DNA of 64,000 bases. Origin: Flavobacteriales bacterium. GTDB lineage: Bacteria > Bacteroidota > Bacteroidia > UBA10329. The stretch's first letter is position 1. The number at the start of each line of letters is the position of its first letter. Shown here one piece after another: positions 36,016-45,889 of the stretch. A program made the translations under genes and the position numbers. A model generated the notes under the pieces. It had not been told where the DNA came from. It was given only the letters and a program-made list of their open reading frames with translations, and searched no databases. The DNA is taken from positions 25,734 to 89,733 of the forward strand of contig JAIOYO010000005.1 of NCBI GenBank assembly GCA_021741075.1. The letters are read 5' to 3'.

Positions 36016-38857
36016 ACCAATTGAAAGCCAAGACAACTTTCTAGAGGTTTATGGTGCACGGGTTCACAACCTGAAAAATATTGACATTAAGATTCCGCGA
36101 GACAGTTTGGTCGTTATTACAGGACTGAGCGGCAGCGGAAAATCTTCGCTTGCATTCGACACAATTTATGCTGAAGGCCAAAGACGTTACATCGAAACCT
36201 TTGCTTCCTATGCCCGCCAATTTCTTGGAACACTCGAAAGACCCGATGTGGACAACATCATAGGGCTTAGTCCAGTTATTGCCATTGAGCAGAAATCTAC
36301 CAACCGCAGCCCACGATCTACCGTTGGAACGGTTACCGAGATTTATGACTTAGTTAGATTGCTTTTTGCGCGCGCTGGTGTGGCGTACAGTTACAACACG
36401 GGCGAGAAAATGGTGAAGTATTCGGACGAAGAAATCATCAGAATTATACGGAACGATTTTGCGGATGCCAAGCTGCTGATTCTTGCACCTGTGATTAAAG
36501 GACGTAAAGGACACTACAAGGAGTTGTTTGCGCAGATAATGCGGCAAGGATTCCAAAAAGTACGGGTTGATGGCAAAATCGTAGACCTTGATGGCAAACT
36601 TCAGCTCGACAGGTACAAGGTTCATGACATCGAAATTGTAGTTGATAGATTGATTGTTGATTCTAAAAGCACCAAACGTCTTTCGGATTCAGTTCAAATG
36701 GCTATGAAACACGGAAAAGGCTCCATGATGACAATGGAACACGATTCTGGCCAAGTTCGCTTCTTCAGTCGGTCATTAATGTGTCCAACAACTGGAATTG
36801 CTTACGATGAACCAGCACCTAATTTCTTCTCGTTCAACTCGCCTTATGGCGCTTGCAATAAGTGCAACGGATTGGGAACCGTGGCAGAAATATCTGTTGA
36901 TAAAATTATCCCCAACCCCAAACTTTCCATCGCCCGTGGCGGAATAAATCCAATTGGAGAATTGAAGAACAATTGGATTTTCAATCAATTGGAAGCCATT
37001 GGCGAGAAGTACGAATTCACGCTCAAAGACCCCATTGTCGACATTTCGGAAGAGGCCATGAACGTGATTCTCTATGGAAGCAATGAAGTGTTTAAGGTGA
37101 AGGCTGCCAATTCTAGCGCCAGCAGTTATTCCCTTTCGTTTGAAGGAATTGTGAATTTTATTTCTCGACAAAACGATGAAAGCGACAGCGCATCGCTACA
37201 AAAGTGGGCCAGCAGCTTTACTCATTTGTTGACGTGTCCGACCTGCAACGGAGCGCGGCTGAAGAAGGAGGCCTTACACTTTAGGCTTCACAAAACGAAC
37301 ATTGCAGAGGTTTGTGCATTGGACTTGGGAGAAACCCAAAAGTGGTTTACCGGATTACTTGCTACGCTTGATGCGAAGCAAACCCTCATTGCTACAGAGA
37401 TTATCAAGGAAATTCAAACACGTCTTCAATTTTTACTGGATGTAGGCTTGGATTACCTCTCGTTAGATCGGCCAGCCCGTTCACTTTCGGGAGGAGAAGC
37501 CCAACGCATTCGGTTGGCAACACAGATTGGTTCTCAACTGGTTGGAGTGCTCTATATTTTAGATGAGCCGAGCATTGGCCTTCATCAGCGCGATAACGAA
37601 CGGCTAATAAATGCTCTGAAAAAGCTACGCGATTCAGGCAATTCGGTCATTGTGGTGGAACATGACAAAGACATGATGGAAGCAGCCGATCAAGTAATTG
37701 ACATTGGTCCCAAGGCTGGCATCCATGGCGGAAGAATTGTGGCTCAAGGCACGGCCAAAGAACTGCGCGCTCAAGATTCGCTCACCGCAGCATTTCTTAA
37801 TGGCGGGCATCTCATTCCTTTGAAAACGAAATTCAGAAAGGGAAATGGCAAGAAATTGGTACTGAAAGGAGCCACGGGAAACAACCTCAAAGACGTTGAT
37901 GCCAGCTTCCCACTAGGAACCTTTATCTGTGTTACGGGAGTTTCGGGCAGCGGCAAATCGACCTTAATAAACGAGACCCTCTACCCTATTCTTAACCGAG
38001 AGATTTTTAGAGCGCAGCAAGTACCCATGCCGTACAAAAAGGTAACCGGTGTGGAGCATATTGACAAGGTAATTGCCATTGACCAAAGCCCAATTGGCCG
38101 CACTCCACGTTCCAACCCTGCCACATATACGGGTGTTTTCTCTGACATTCGAAATCTATTTGCCAGTGTGCCAGAGGCACAGATTAGAGGCTACAAACCA
38201 GGCCGATTTTCGTTTAATGTGAAGGGCGGACGCTGCGAAGAATGCGGAGGCGCGGGATTGAAGACCATCGAAATGAACTTCCTGCCCGATGTGCACATCC
38301 AATGCCCAACGTGCAACAGCAATCGCTACAATCGCGAAACGCTAGAAATTCGATACAAGGGCAAATCCATTTCAGATGTGTTGGATATGAATATTGATGA
38401 GGCTGTTCAGTTTTTCGAAAACATCCCGGCTATCCTCAAAAAGATACAAACCATACACGATGTAGGTTTAGGATACATTAAACTTGGTCAAAGTTCCACT
38501 ACCCTTTCGGGTGGAGAGGCGCAACGAATTAAACTTGCCTCTGAACTTAGCAAACGCGATACGGGCAATACCTTTTATATTTTGGACGAACCAACAACGG
38601 GACTCCATTTTGAAGACATTCGTGTGCTGCTTGATGTATTAAACCAATTGACTGACCGAGGCAACACCGTTCTGGTAATTGAGCACAACATGGATATCAT
38701 TCGCAGTGCTGACCATATTATTGATGTGGGTCCCGAAGGCGGCAAACGGGGCGGCACCATTCTCACCACAGGAACTCCTACTGAGATTGCCAATTTCAAC
38801 AGCGGGCACACAGGGTTTCATCTCAAAAAGGAGTTAGAGAGTTTAGGGTCGAATTAA
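36008..38857 (+). CDS. uvrA: Excinuclease ABC subunit UvrA
   Basis: A 949-residue DNA-damage-recognition ATPase of nucleotide excision repair. The two ABC modules have Walker [13 protein letters not shown] at the N-terminus and [12 protein letters not shown] at about 646, with signatures [12 protein letters not shown] and [12 protein letters not shown]. The second zinc module is CEECGGAG...CPTCNS, intact. The first reads CPTTG where many bacteria have CPxCG, then CNKCNG, so one zinc ligand of the first module appears lost, which is common in this phylum as I recall. It is translationally coupled to the lytic transglycosylase gene by an 8-base overlap. Confidence 0.97.
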   Translation: MNEPIESQDNFLEVYGARVHNLKNIDIKIPRDSLVVITGLSGSGKSSLAFDTIYAEGQRRYIETFASYARQFLGTLERPDVDNIIGLSPVIAIEQKSTNRSPRSTVGTVTEIYDLVRLLFARAGVAYSYNTGEKMVKYSDEEIIRIIRNDFADAKLLILAPVIKGRKGHYKELFAQIMRQGFQKVRVDGKIVDLDGKLQLDRYKVHDIEIVVDRLIVDSKSTKRLSDSVQMAMKHGKGSMMTMEHDSGQVRFFSRSLMCPTTGIAYDEPAPNFFSFNSPYGACNKCNGLGTVAEISVDKIIPNPKLSIARGGINPIGELKNNWIFNQLEAIGEKYEFTLKDPIVDISEEAMNVILYGSNEVFKVKAANSSASSYSLSFEGIVNFISRQNDESDSASLQKWASSFTHLLTCPTCNGARLKKEALHFRLHKTNIAEVCALDLGETQKWFTGLLATLDAKQTLIATEIIKEIQTRLQFLLDVGLDYLSLDRPARSLSGGEAQRIRLATQIGSQLVGVLYILDEPSIGLHQRDNERLINALKKLRDSGNSVIVVEHDKDMMEAADQVIDIGPKAGIHGGRIVAQGTAKELRAQDSLTAAFLNGGHLIPLKTKFRKGNGKKLVLKGATGNNLKDVDASFPLGTFICVTGVSGSGKSTLINETLYPILNREIFRAQQVPMPYKKVTGVEHIDKVIAIDQSPIGRTPRSNPATYTGVFSDIRNLFASVPEAQIRGYKPGRFSFNVKGGRCEECGGAGLKTIEMNFLPDVHIQCPTCNSNRYNRETLEIRYKGKSISDVLDMNIDEAVQFFENIPAILKKIQTIHDVGLGYIKLGQSSTTLSGGEAQRIKLASELSKRDTGNTFYILDEPTTGLHFEDIRVLLDVLNQLTDRGNTVLVIEHNMDIIRSADHIIDVGPEGGKRGGTILTTGTPTEIANFNSGHTGFHLKKELESLGSN

Positions 38858-38900
38858 ATAGAATTTTACAGATTGCTTTTCTAATTCTTATCGTTAAAAA

Positions 38901-39608
38901 ATGACCGAAAACGAAAAACGCATCGAACAAGCGCTCACCTCAAAAGATTGGAGTGAGATAAAAATCAAAGACTCTTGGCAAATCTTCAAGATTATGGCCG
39001 AATTTGTGGAGGGTTTCGAAACCTTAGCACGCATTGGTCCGTGCGTTTCTATTTTTGGTTCAGCACGAACACCTGACGACAACGCATCTTATAAACTAGC
39101 CGAAGACATAGCCTACAAACTCGCACTTCATGGTTTTGGAATCATTACCGGAGGCGGCCCTGGAATTATGGAGGCAGGCAACAAAGGCGCGCGTTTGGCA
39201 AATGGCAAATCCGTAGGCCTCAACATTGACCTACCCTTCGAGCAGCATTCCAATCCATACATAGACATGGATAAGCTTATCAACTTCGATTACTTCTTCG
39301 TGCGCAAACTCATGTTTACCAAATATGCTCAAGGTTACGTTGTTCTTCCAGGGGGGTTCGGCACCTTAGATGAGCTGTTTGAAGCCATGACGCTCATTCA
39401 AACAGGTAAGATTGCTAGATTCCCAATCGTGTTGGTCGAAAAAAACTACTGGGGTGGCCTTATTGATTGGATAAAAACTACCATGCTTAGTGCAAAAAAC
39501 ATCAACGAAACCGACTTAGACCTCATTCAATTGGTCGACACTGCTGATGAAGCCGTGGCTATCATTACATCCTTTTACAGTAAGTATAGCATAAAACCAA
39601 ACTTCTAA
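38901..39608 (+). CDS. LOG-family protein (TIGR00730, cytokinin-riboside-phosphate hydrolase-like)
   Basis: A 235-residue Rossmann-fold protein. It has GSARTP near residue 53, GGGPGIMEAGNKGA and the catalytic PGGFGTLDELFEAMTLIQTGK motif of LOG (lonely guy) proteins, which cleave ribose phosphate from nucleoside 5'-monophosphates. Older annotation as lysine decarboxylase is incorrect. It lies 44 bases after uvrA on the same strand. The physiological substrate in Bacteroidota is not known. Confidence 0.92.
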   Translation: MTENEKRIEQALTSKDWSEIKIKDSWQIFKIMAEFVEGFETLARIGPCVSIFGSARTPDDNASYKLAEDIAYKLALHGFGIITGGGPGIMEAGNKGARLANGKSVGLNIDLPFEQHSNPYIDMDKLINFDYFFVRKLMFTKYAQGYVVLPGGFGTLDELFEAMTLIQTGKIARFPIVLVEKNYWGGLIDWIKTTMLSAKNINETDLDLIQLVDTADEAVAIITSFYSKYSIKPNF

Positions 39609-39726
39609 GCTTACACTATCAACTTTCCACAGTTAATTTCGTTCAAGGTTGAACAAATGTGAATTAGGAGATTTATTCTATTTTTACGCGCATCTAATCA
39701 GCCCCAACAAGCACAGAACCAAACGG

Positions 39727-41157
39727 ATGAAGCTTAGACTTATACTCTCACTTCTTATTCTCTCCATTTCCTTCGGGTCTTTTGCACAAGACGGATCTGC
39801 CGAAGAAGGAAAACCAAAAAAAGAAAAAGCTGAAAAGCCCGCGAAGGAAGAGAAGGAACCAAAAGAAGAAAAGGTAAAAAAACCACGCCCTCCGTTCTAC
39901 GACAATAAACTACCGTATATATACGTTGGAGGCGGTAATCTTTCGCTTTTAGGAGATGATATCTCCAGTGGAACAAATCTTTACAATACGACTAATTGGA
40001 AATGGGGAATCAATGGCGGTATCGAGCATAGAACCTTTAGTGCTGTAGGATTCTCGCTGAACTTCCTTTATGGATGGCTTGGAGAAACTGAAAGAAGTCC
40101 AGTTACATCAACCGTGGAAAACAAGAATCTTGGAAACCGTAATGTTCAGACAGAGTTCATGAACATCGATTTCAAGGTCAATGTTTACTTAGACAATAAC
40201 CTATTTATCAACCGAGCCTCAAACTGGTCTCCTTACCTTTTTGGTGGCGTTGGTTATATTTTTAAAGCTACATCAAAAGCAGATTTACAAGATTCAGAAG
40301 GTCGGGATTACTATTATTGGGCCGAAGGCGGAAGGGTTATGGACCGTGCTTTTGTACAAGGAGAACAAGGAAATGCCGTTGCATTGGACATTGATAACAA
40401 ATATGAGACAGAACTGAAAGAGTCATATGACGGAAGTAAATTAACCAACACTGGTTTAGCCTTTCCAATGGGTATCGGACTTCGATACAAGTTCGGTCGA
40501 AAATTTCATGCTGACATCAGCGCCACATACTACTGGAGTTTGACCGATCATTTGGATGCATACAAAAACGGAAAACAGACAGACCACTTCCTGTACACTT
40601 CAGTCGGGTTTGCGTACCACATTGCAGCTAAAAAACAAAAACCAGACTCGAGTCAGTTCGATACCTTCGATTTTCTTGCGCTTGATGAAGCGGATGACGA
40701 TGGAGATGGTGTGAAAAACATTGAAGATTTATGCGCAAACACACCTAGCGGTGCAGTTGATGCTTCTGGTTGCCCTGTTGACTCTGATAATGATGGTATC
40801 CCTGATTACAGAGATGAGGAGACTTCTGCCGATTCTGCCATGGTTGATGCAAACGGAATCACGATTGACCCTGATTTCATCGTCCTGCCAGACACAAATG
40901 CTGTAGCCCACGCAATTATCTACGAAGCCTATCCAACCATGGAACTAGCAAGAGTTGGTAACTACTATTCTTTCGACAAACCAAAAGTTGAAGAGAAATC
41001 AAAAGACATGGGAGACTTTACAGTAGTTGACCAGAACGGAGATGGATTCATTTCTGCTGATGAAATAACATGGGCGATTGATGCTTTCTTTGAAGGAGAA
41101 CTCGACTTCTCTGCCGCGAAACTTCATGACCTCATTGATTTCTTCTTTGACCAATAG
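39727..41157 (+). CDS. Outer-membrane barrel, TSP3 and EF-hand protein (cluster gene A)
   Basis: The ATG at 39727 gives 476 residues with signal peptide MKLRLILSLLILSISFGSFAQ. The frame is open to 39649, but those residues do not form a signal peptide. A Lys/Glu/Pro-rich linker (about 26-55) precedes a barrel (about 60-310) containing the paralogue signature KADLQDSEGRDYYYW...YETEL. Residues about 320-365 are a thrombospondin type-3 repeat (DDDGDGVKNIEDLC...ASGCPVDSDNDGIPDY). The C-terminal module has a canonical EF-hand loop DQNGDGFISADE (435-446) and ends LIDFFFDQ. OmpA's peptidoglycan-binding domain is absent, and the EF module takes its place. It is the first of a six-gene cluster and lies 8 bases before gene B. 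Confidence 0.85.
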   Translation: MKLRLILSLLILSISFGSFAQDGSAEEGKPKKEKAEKPAKEEKEPKEEKVKKPRPPFYDNKLPYIYVGGGNLSLLGDDISSGTNLYNTTNWKWGINGGIEHRTFSAVGFSLNFLYGWLGETERSPVTSTVENKNLGNRNVQTEFMNIDFKVNVYLDNNLFINRASNWSPYLFGGVGYIFKATSKADLQDSEGRDYYYWAEGGRVMDRAFVQGEQGNAVALDIDNKYETELKESYDGSKLTNTGLAFPMGIGLRYKFGRKFHADISATYYWSLTDHLDAYKNGKQTDHFLYTSVGFAYHIAAKKQKPDSSQFDTFDFLALDEADDDGDGVKNIEDLCANTPSGAVDASGCPVDSDNDGIPDYRDEETSADSAMVDANGITIDPDFIVLPDTNAVAHAIIYEAYPTMELARVGNYYSFDKPKVEEKSKDMGDFTVVDQNGDGFISADEITWAIDAFFEGELDFSAAKLHDLIDFFFDQ

Positions 41158-41165
41158 GCCATAAG

Positions 41166-42575
41166 ATGCTAAACAGACTTGTTCATATTCTGGTTATAAC
41201 CAGTTTCGGTTTCTTCGGGTACGCTCAAGAAAGCGATTCTTCAGTTGCGGATTCAGAATCCAATGTTGCTGCTAAAGATTCTGTTCGTTCAGCTCGCAAG
41301 GTATGGAACAAAGAAAACACCATCTACAAACCCATCATTGGCCTTGGCGCAGGCGTGTTCAATTACTTTGGAGAAGTAAATAACAACGAAAGAACCAATC
41401 CCCTAATCAACAACTACGGATTTCAGGCCAGTGTCATCAAGAATTTCAGTCCTTCCTTTGGAGTTCGTTTTGATGTGGCATATGGTAAAATGACTGCCAG
41501 AGAACGTTCTGTAGAATCTAACAGAAACTTTAGTACCGACATCGTTGCTTTTAATGTGCACGCCACTTACAACTTTGCCGGAATTCTTCCACCAAAGCGC
41601 TTTTTAAATCCGTTCATTTCAATCGGAGTTGGTGCAATTAATTTTGATGCTAAAGGAGATCTTAAAGACGAAAATGGAGTTGCTTACAACTACTGGAGCG
41701 ATGGCACACTCAGGAGTTTGGCTCAACCAGTTGATGGATCAAGCGAACCTTCGGCAGAGATACTTAGAGCCGACTACGTTTACGAAACTGACCTTAGAAA
41801 AGCCAATCTTGACAGTTTAGGAACATACAAGCAGTTTGCATTGGCATTGCCGTTCACGTTTGGACTGCATTTTAAAGTATCTCCACGTTCGGCTATTCAG
41901 CTTTCTTCTACTTTTTCGTATGCTTTTACAGATTTGATTGACAATTATACCAGAGATGGTATCGAAGGCAGAAAAGGAAACAAGGCAAACGACATGTTCC
42001 TCTTTACATCGATTTCCTATCACTTTGATTTCTTCACTCCTAAAAAAGAAAAGAAGAGTCAATTTGATAATATGGAATTCTTCGAAATGGACGAAAAAAC
42101 AGATACTGATGGAGACGGTATTCCTGATCTAAAGGACTATTGCCCAGATACTCCATCTGGAGGAATGGTTGATGATAAAGGTTGTCCATTGGATTCAGAT
42201 GCCGATGGAGTAGATGACTCAACGGATGAAGAACCAGGAACAGATGTAAACCTTAATGTAAACAAAGTTGGAGTTGGACTTACTGAAGATATGCTTGCCG
42301 CACAAGATTCCTTGGCTACAATTCGCGCTAAAATGTTCATCGTTTATCCTGATATGGAGGAAGTATATGGTGCCGTGAAAGGCGAAAGAATGTCTAAAGA
42401 GCAATTGATGAGCGAGGTGATGAACGACTCTCCTTATGCTTTGGTGGATTTAAATGGCAACGGAAGCATTAGTGTTGAAGAAGTTTATACTGCTATTGAC
42501 AAGTTTTTTGACGGAGAATTAGATGTGAATGCATCCTATATGACAGGACTTATTGACTACTTCTTCGATCAATAA
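41166..42575 (+). CDS. Outer-membrane barrel, TSP3 and EF-hand protein (cluster gene B)
   Basis: A 469-residue paralogue of its neighbours, with signal peptide MLNRLVHILVITSFGFFGYAQ. The barrel (about 52-300) begins IIGLGAGVFNYFGEVNNN and contains GDLKDENGVAYNYWSDGT and DYVYETDLRKANLDSLG; its last strand ends FTSISYHFDFF, a plausible BAM signal. A TSP3 segment (about 315-360: DTDGDGIPDLKDYCPDTPSG...KGCPLDSDADGVDD) follows. The EF-hand loop DLNGNGSISVEE is at 428-439, and the protein ends LIDYFFDQ. It is expected in the outer membrane with the calcium-binding tail in the periplasm. Cotranscribed with gene A (8-base gap). Confidence 0.85.
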   Translation: MLNRLVHILVITSFGFFGYAQESDSSVADSESNVAAKDSVRSARKVWNKENTIYKPIIGLGAGVFNYFGEVNNNERTNPLINNYGFQASVIKNFSPSFGVRFDVAYGKMTARERSVESNRNFSTDIVAFNVHATYNFAGILPPKRFLNPFISIGVGAINFDAKGDLKDENGVAYNYWSDGTLRSLAQPVDGSSEPSAEILRADYVYETDLRKANLDSLGTYKQFALALPFTFGLHFKVSPRSAIQLSSTFSYAFTDLIDNYTRDGIEGRKGNKANDMFLFTSISYHFDFFTPKKEKKSQFDNMEFFEMDEKTDTDGDGIPDLKDYCPDTPSGGMVDDKGCPLDSDADGVDDSTDEEPGTDVNLNVNKVGVGLTEDMLAAQDSLATIRAKMFIVYPDMEEVYGAVKGERMSKEQLMSEVMNDSPYALVDLNGNGSISVEEVYTAIDKFFDGELDVNASYMTGLIDYFFDQ

Positions 42576-42623
42576 CAAAAAATAATACCTTAGTCACCCA
42601 TTATAGAATTAAAAACAAACAGC

Positions 42624-43712
42624 ATGATCAAAAGATCGACCATCTTATCAGTAGCAGCACTTCTGATTTCAGGAAGTCTGATGGCGCAAGTATCGGTAAA
42701 AACCAAATTACCTGCGACAGCGGTTCCAGGAGGAAGTTTTACTGTGGAAATTGATGTTGCCAAAAGCGACATTTCGGGATTTGCAAAACTTCAGCAGCAA
42801 TTGCCTCCAGGGTTTACAGCCGAAGCTGGAGAAACTTCAAATGCAACTTTCTCCTTCAAGGACCAAAAGGTTAAATTCCTTTGGATGGCTTTGCCTAATG
42901 AAGATTTTAAGGTGTCATATAAAGTAGCAGTTGATGGTTCGTTAAGCGGTAATCAAATTATTGACGGAACTTTTGCCTACATCAAAGACAATGAAACTGA
43001 AAAACTAATCATTCCGAAAGACATCATCACTATTCAAACAGACCAAGTGGATGCAGCTAAACAAGAGGCCATGGATAAGATTCTTGCTGATCAAAAAGCA
43101 AAAATTGATGCAGCCAATGCTGCTCGTGAAGAAGCCGCACCTGTAGTAGAAGAAGCTGCTAAGGAAGAAGTTGTAGCTGAATTTGTAACTGAAACAAAGC
43201 CAGCTGCTAAAGTTGAAGAGGTTGCTGAGGAAGTAGTTGATAATTCTGCTGAATTAGCTGCCGCTGCTAAAAAAGAAGAGGATACCAGAAAAGCAAATGA
43301 GGCTAAGGAAGCAAAGGATGCCGAAAATGCTCGTAAGAAACAAGAGGCTGATGATGCTAAGAAAGCACAAAAAGCAGCTGAACCTGCTCCTATTGTGGCA
43401 GCAAATGATTACAACGATTCTATGATGAAATCCAAGCCTGGACTTGTTTTCCGAGTTCAAATTGCAGCTGGACCTAATCAAGATGACCCTTCATTCTACC
43501 AGAAAAAATATGGCATCACTGATGCGGTAGTTATCGAATCACATGATGGATTGAACAAATATGTTGTAGGTGAATTCGGTTCGTATCGACCAGCCAAAAC
43601 ATTTAGTAATGAGTTGAGAGACAACAATGCTGTTCCAGGTCCATTCGTTACTGCATACAACAATGGAACTCGAATTCATGTAAAAGAAGCATTAGATATT
43701 GCAGGTCAATAA
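42624..43712 (+). CDS. Secreted SPOR-like protein with possible cohesin-like domain (cluster gene C)
   Basis: A 362-residue protein with signal peptide MIKRSTILSVAALLISGSLMAQ and no barrel. Residues about 24-135 form a beta-rich domain (LPATAVPGGSFTVEIDV, SDISGFAKLQQQLP, TFSFKDQKVKFLWMALP) with a strand pattern reminiscent of cohesin-type Ig-like sandwiches; this is only a visual impression. A very Ala/Glu/Lys-rich linker (about 145-262) leads to a SPOR-like C-terminus (about 275-345: FRVQIAAGPNQ...YVVGEFGSYRPAKTF). SPOR domains bind peptidoglycan stripped of peptides. A candidate -7 element TACCTTAG lies at 42586-42593, and a strong terminator follows. Confidence 0.8.
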   Translation: MIKRSTILSVAALLISGSLMAQVSVKTKLPATAVPGGSFTVEIDVAKSDISGFAKLQQQLPPGFTAEAGETSNATFSFKDQKVKFLWMALPNEDFKVSYKVAVDGSLSGNQIIDGTFAYIKDNETEKLIIPKDIITIQTDQVDAAKQEAMDKILADQKAKIDAANAAREEAAPVVEEAAKEEVVAEFVTETKPAAKVEEVAEEVVDNSAELAAAAKKEEDTRKANEAKEAKDAENARKKQEADDAKKAQKAAEPAPIVAANDYNDSMMKSKPGLVFRVQIAAGPNQDDPSFYQKKYGITDAVVIESHDGLNKYVVGEFGSYRPAKTFSNELRDNNAVPGPFVTAYNNGTRIHVKEALDIAGQ

Positions 43713-43735
43713 TCTCATGCAATCCATATTGAATC

Positions 43736-43765
43736 AAAATAACCCGGCTACAACCGGGTTATTTT
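43736..43765 (+). terminator. Terminator after cluster gene C
   Basis: A perfect 12-bp stem (AAAATAACCCGG / CCGGGTTATTTT) with loop CTACAA and a T-run lies 24 bases after the gene C stop, and divides the cluster into two transcription units, A-C and D-F. Confidence 0.9.
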
Positions 43766-43782
43766 TTACCTTGACATTCCGT

Positions 43783-43790
43783 TAGGAGGA
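43783..43790 (+). promoter_or_regulatory. Unusually strong Shine-Dalgarno site of gene D
   Basis: TAGGAGGA directly precedes ATG 43791. Most genes here, as in Bacteroidota generally, lack an SD, so this near-perfect AGGAGG is notable. The spacing to ATG is very short. Confidence 0.5.
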
Positions 43791-45848
43791 ATGAAGCGAC
43801 TGATTACATCCATTCTTACAATAGTTTTCCTTGGTCAATGCGTAGCATTTTCTCAAGAGCAGTCCGACACACTTCTTGCGAAGGATAACGTGATGTTTGA
43901 ACTACCGACAATTAGCATCAATTTCGGTGTTAATCATCTTCTGGGAGACGTAAGTCTAAATAAGCCTGCCTCCACTCCTGTTACCCAATTCGGTTATCAG
44001 CTAACCATCACGCAATCAGTTACTAAGTTCCTGAATGCTTCCTTGTCGTTGTACACCGGCAATGTTCGTGGAGAACAGATGCGCGATAGCATAACAAATG
44101 TGAACTTCCGAACGACCTTATTTAGTCAACAGTTGAGCGTTGAATACAATTTCTACCCGCTTTTAAAACCAAAAGATGACGGAAGACAACTTATTCGTCC
44201 TTTTGTTGGGTTTGGAGTCGGATTGCTATCTTTTCGGTCTAAGGGAGATTTAAAAAATAGTTCTGGCGTTGCTTACAACTATTGGTCAGATGGAACGGTG
44301 CGTGCAGAAGCGGAAGGCTCTATCAATCCGTCTGAATCGACTCTATTGGAACGCGACTTTGAGTACGAAACTGATTTAAGAGATGCTAATTTAGATGGAT
44401 TGAGAAAGTACTCTCAATTGGCCTTTTCATTGCCGATTAATGGTGGTGTTCGCTTTCAGGTTTCGAAGAATGTAGGCGTGAATGCAGCTTTTACCTATGC
44501 CCTCAACTTTACGGATTTGATTGACAACGTAAGTAGTGAAAGTGTTGGAAGTCGGCAAGGTAAAAAGGGATTTGACAATCAAATTTATGGCTCGGTTGGT
44601 TTGAGTGTGTTTTTAGGTCGTACGAAGCATTCTTCAAAACCGAAACGATTTGACAATTTGATGGCTGAGGAAGCCAAACCAGCATCCAAAGAGAGAAGTG
44701 AAGTTGAATTTAAGAATGAACTTGCTAGCTTAACAGATGAACCAACCACCGCAGACGTAACTAGTGTTCCTTCTGACTCATCGGTTGTGCAGAACGCTCC
44801 TATTCCAACTCAATCTGTTTTTGATATTAAGCTTGCAGAAGTGCTGGCAAAGAAGATGGAAATCAATCAGTTAAAAGCGAGCATTGACCAACAACTTAGG
44901 CAGATAGACATCATTAAGCAAGAAATCGGTAATAATTCAAAGATCAAGAAGGCACAAATTCAGCAGGTGAAAGGAGAATTGCAGACAGCAAATTCAACCA
45001 TTTCAGGTGTTGAATCATTTATTGCCGCTAATCATGAAGAGAATACAAATGCTGAACCTGTAAAAACGAAAGTGAAGTCGAAAGTGGATGCAAACAAGGA
45101 AATCTCTTCCAAAGAAGTAGCTCTTTCTACACTCGCTCAATTGTCGAAAGAACTAAAATATTCTCTTACCGAAATACGAAAAGAGGAGAAAGAACTCGCG
45201 AAAGTTGAATACAAACTGAACGCTTTTAATGTAATTCGAGCAAAGATTCGATTGATGGAAAAGATGAATTCGAAAGATGGTATAAACTCATCGATGTCAG
45301 AAGTAGACAAGATAAAAACGATGGATGCGGCATTGGCTGAACTCAAAACTTTGGAACAGGATTCTTCTTATGATAAGCTTATTGACCGGTCAGAAATTGA
45401 ACAACTTGCGACACGGGTAGAAGCTTTAAAAGTGCCTGCAATTGTAACTGAACAAAAAATAGCCTCGTCCAATTCGAAATCAAACGAACCTAAAAACGCT
45501 GTAATAAAAGATGATTCAAGTACTGCCACCTTGGATTCTGCTAATAAAATTGAATCTGAAAGGTCAAAAAGTTCTGAATCTAAGAACGGACAGTCCACTT
45601 CATCTAAGAATGCCTCTTCCAGCAAACCAGCATCAGAAACTGATCAGAAAGGAAGACGTTCTGTAGAGGACATTAAAAACGCTCCACCAAAGGCCTCTGG
45701 AGGATTTCATTGGGCAGATGTGAATAAGAACGGAATGATATCGCCAGATGAAGTACTTTATTTCATTGATGCGCTGTTTGAGGGCGACAGTGAAAAGAAT
45801 GTAGAAGACATCCAAAACCTGATTGATTATTATTTTGACCAAGAATGA
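43791..45848 (+). CDS. Outer-membrane barrel, coiled-coil and EF-hand protein (cluster gene D)
   Basis: A 685-residue paralogue with signal peptide MKRLITSILTIVFLGQCVAFSQ. The barrel (about 35-285) contains GDLKNSSGVAYNYWSDGTVR and FEYETDLRDANLDGLRKYSQ and ends around YGSVGLSVFLG. Instead of a TSP3 repeat there is a long Lys/Glu/Gln/Ile coiled coil (about 345-560) and a Ser/Lys-rich low-complexity linker (about 560-630). The C-terminal module has the EF-hand loop DVNKNGMISPDE (643-654) and ends LIDYYFDQE. The coiled coil could span the periplasm or mediate dimers. Its 3' end runs within 41 bases of the true start of gene E. Confidence 0.8.
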   Translation: MKRLITSILTIVFLGQCVAFSQEQSDTLLAKDNVMFELPTISINFGVNHLLGDVSLNKPASTPVTQFGYQLTITQSVTKFLNASLSLYTGNVRGEQMRDSITNVNFRTTLFSQQLSVEYNFYPLLKPKDDGRQLIRPFVGFGVGLLSFRSKGDLKNSSGVAYNYWSDGTVRAEAEGSINPSESTLLERDFEYETDLRDANLDGLRKYSQLAFSLPINGGVRFQVSKNVGVNAAFTYALNFTDLIDNVSSESVGSRQGKKGFDNQIYGSVGLSVFLGRTKHSSKPKRFDNLMAEEAKPASKERSEVEFKNELASLTDEPTTADVTSVPSDSSVVQNAPIPTQSVFDIKLAEVLAKKMEINQLKASIDQQLRQIDIIKQEIGNNSKIKKAQIQQVKGELQTANSTISGVESFIAANHEENTNAEPVKTKVKSKVDANKEISSKEVALSTLAQLSKELKYSLTEIRKEEKELAKVEYKLNAFNVIRAKIRLMEKMNSKDGINSSMSEVDKIKTMDAALAELKTLEQDSSYDKLIDRSEIEQLATRVEALKVPAIVTEQKIASSNSKSNEPKNAVIKDDSSTATLDSANKIESERSKSSESKNGQSTSSKNASSSKPASETDQKGRRSVEDIKNAPPKASGGFHWADVNKNGMISPDEVLYFIDALFEGDSEKNVEDIQNLIDYYFDQE

Positions 45849-45857
45849 TTCTTTGGC

Positions 45858-45865
45858 TACTTTTA
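45858..45865 (+). promoter_or_regulatory. -7 promoter element of gene E
   Basis: TACTTTTA followed by GC, one mismatch to TAnnTTTG, lies 24 bases before the ATG at 45890 and inside the longer upstream frame from 45845. Confidence 0.35.
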
Positions 45866-45889
45866 GCTGCGAATCGTATTCAATTATCG

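Noticed and set aside
36776..36890. Loss of a zinc-finger Cys in UvrA as a sign of a pseudogene
   Set aside because: The frame is intact with both ATPase modules, and a degenerate first zinc module is, as far as I recall, usual in Bacteroidota UvrA.
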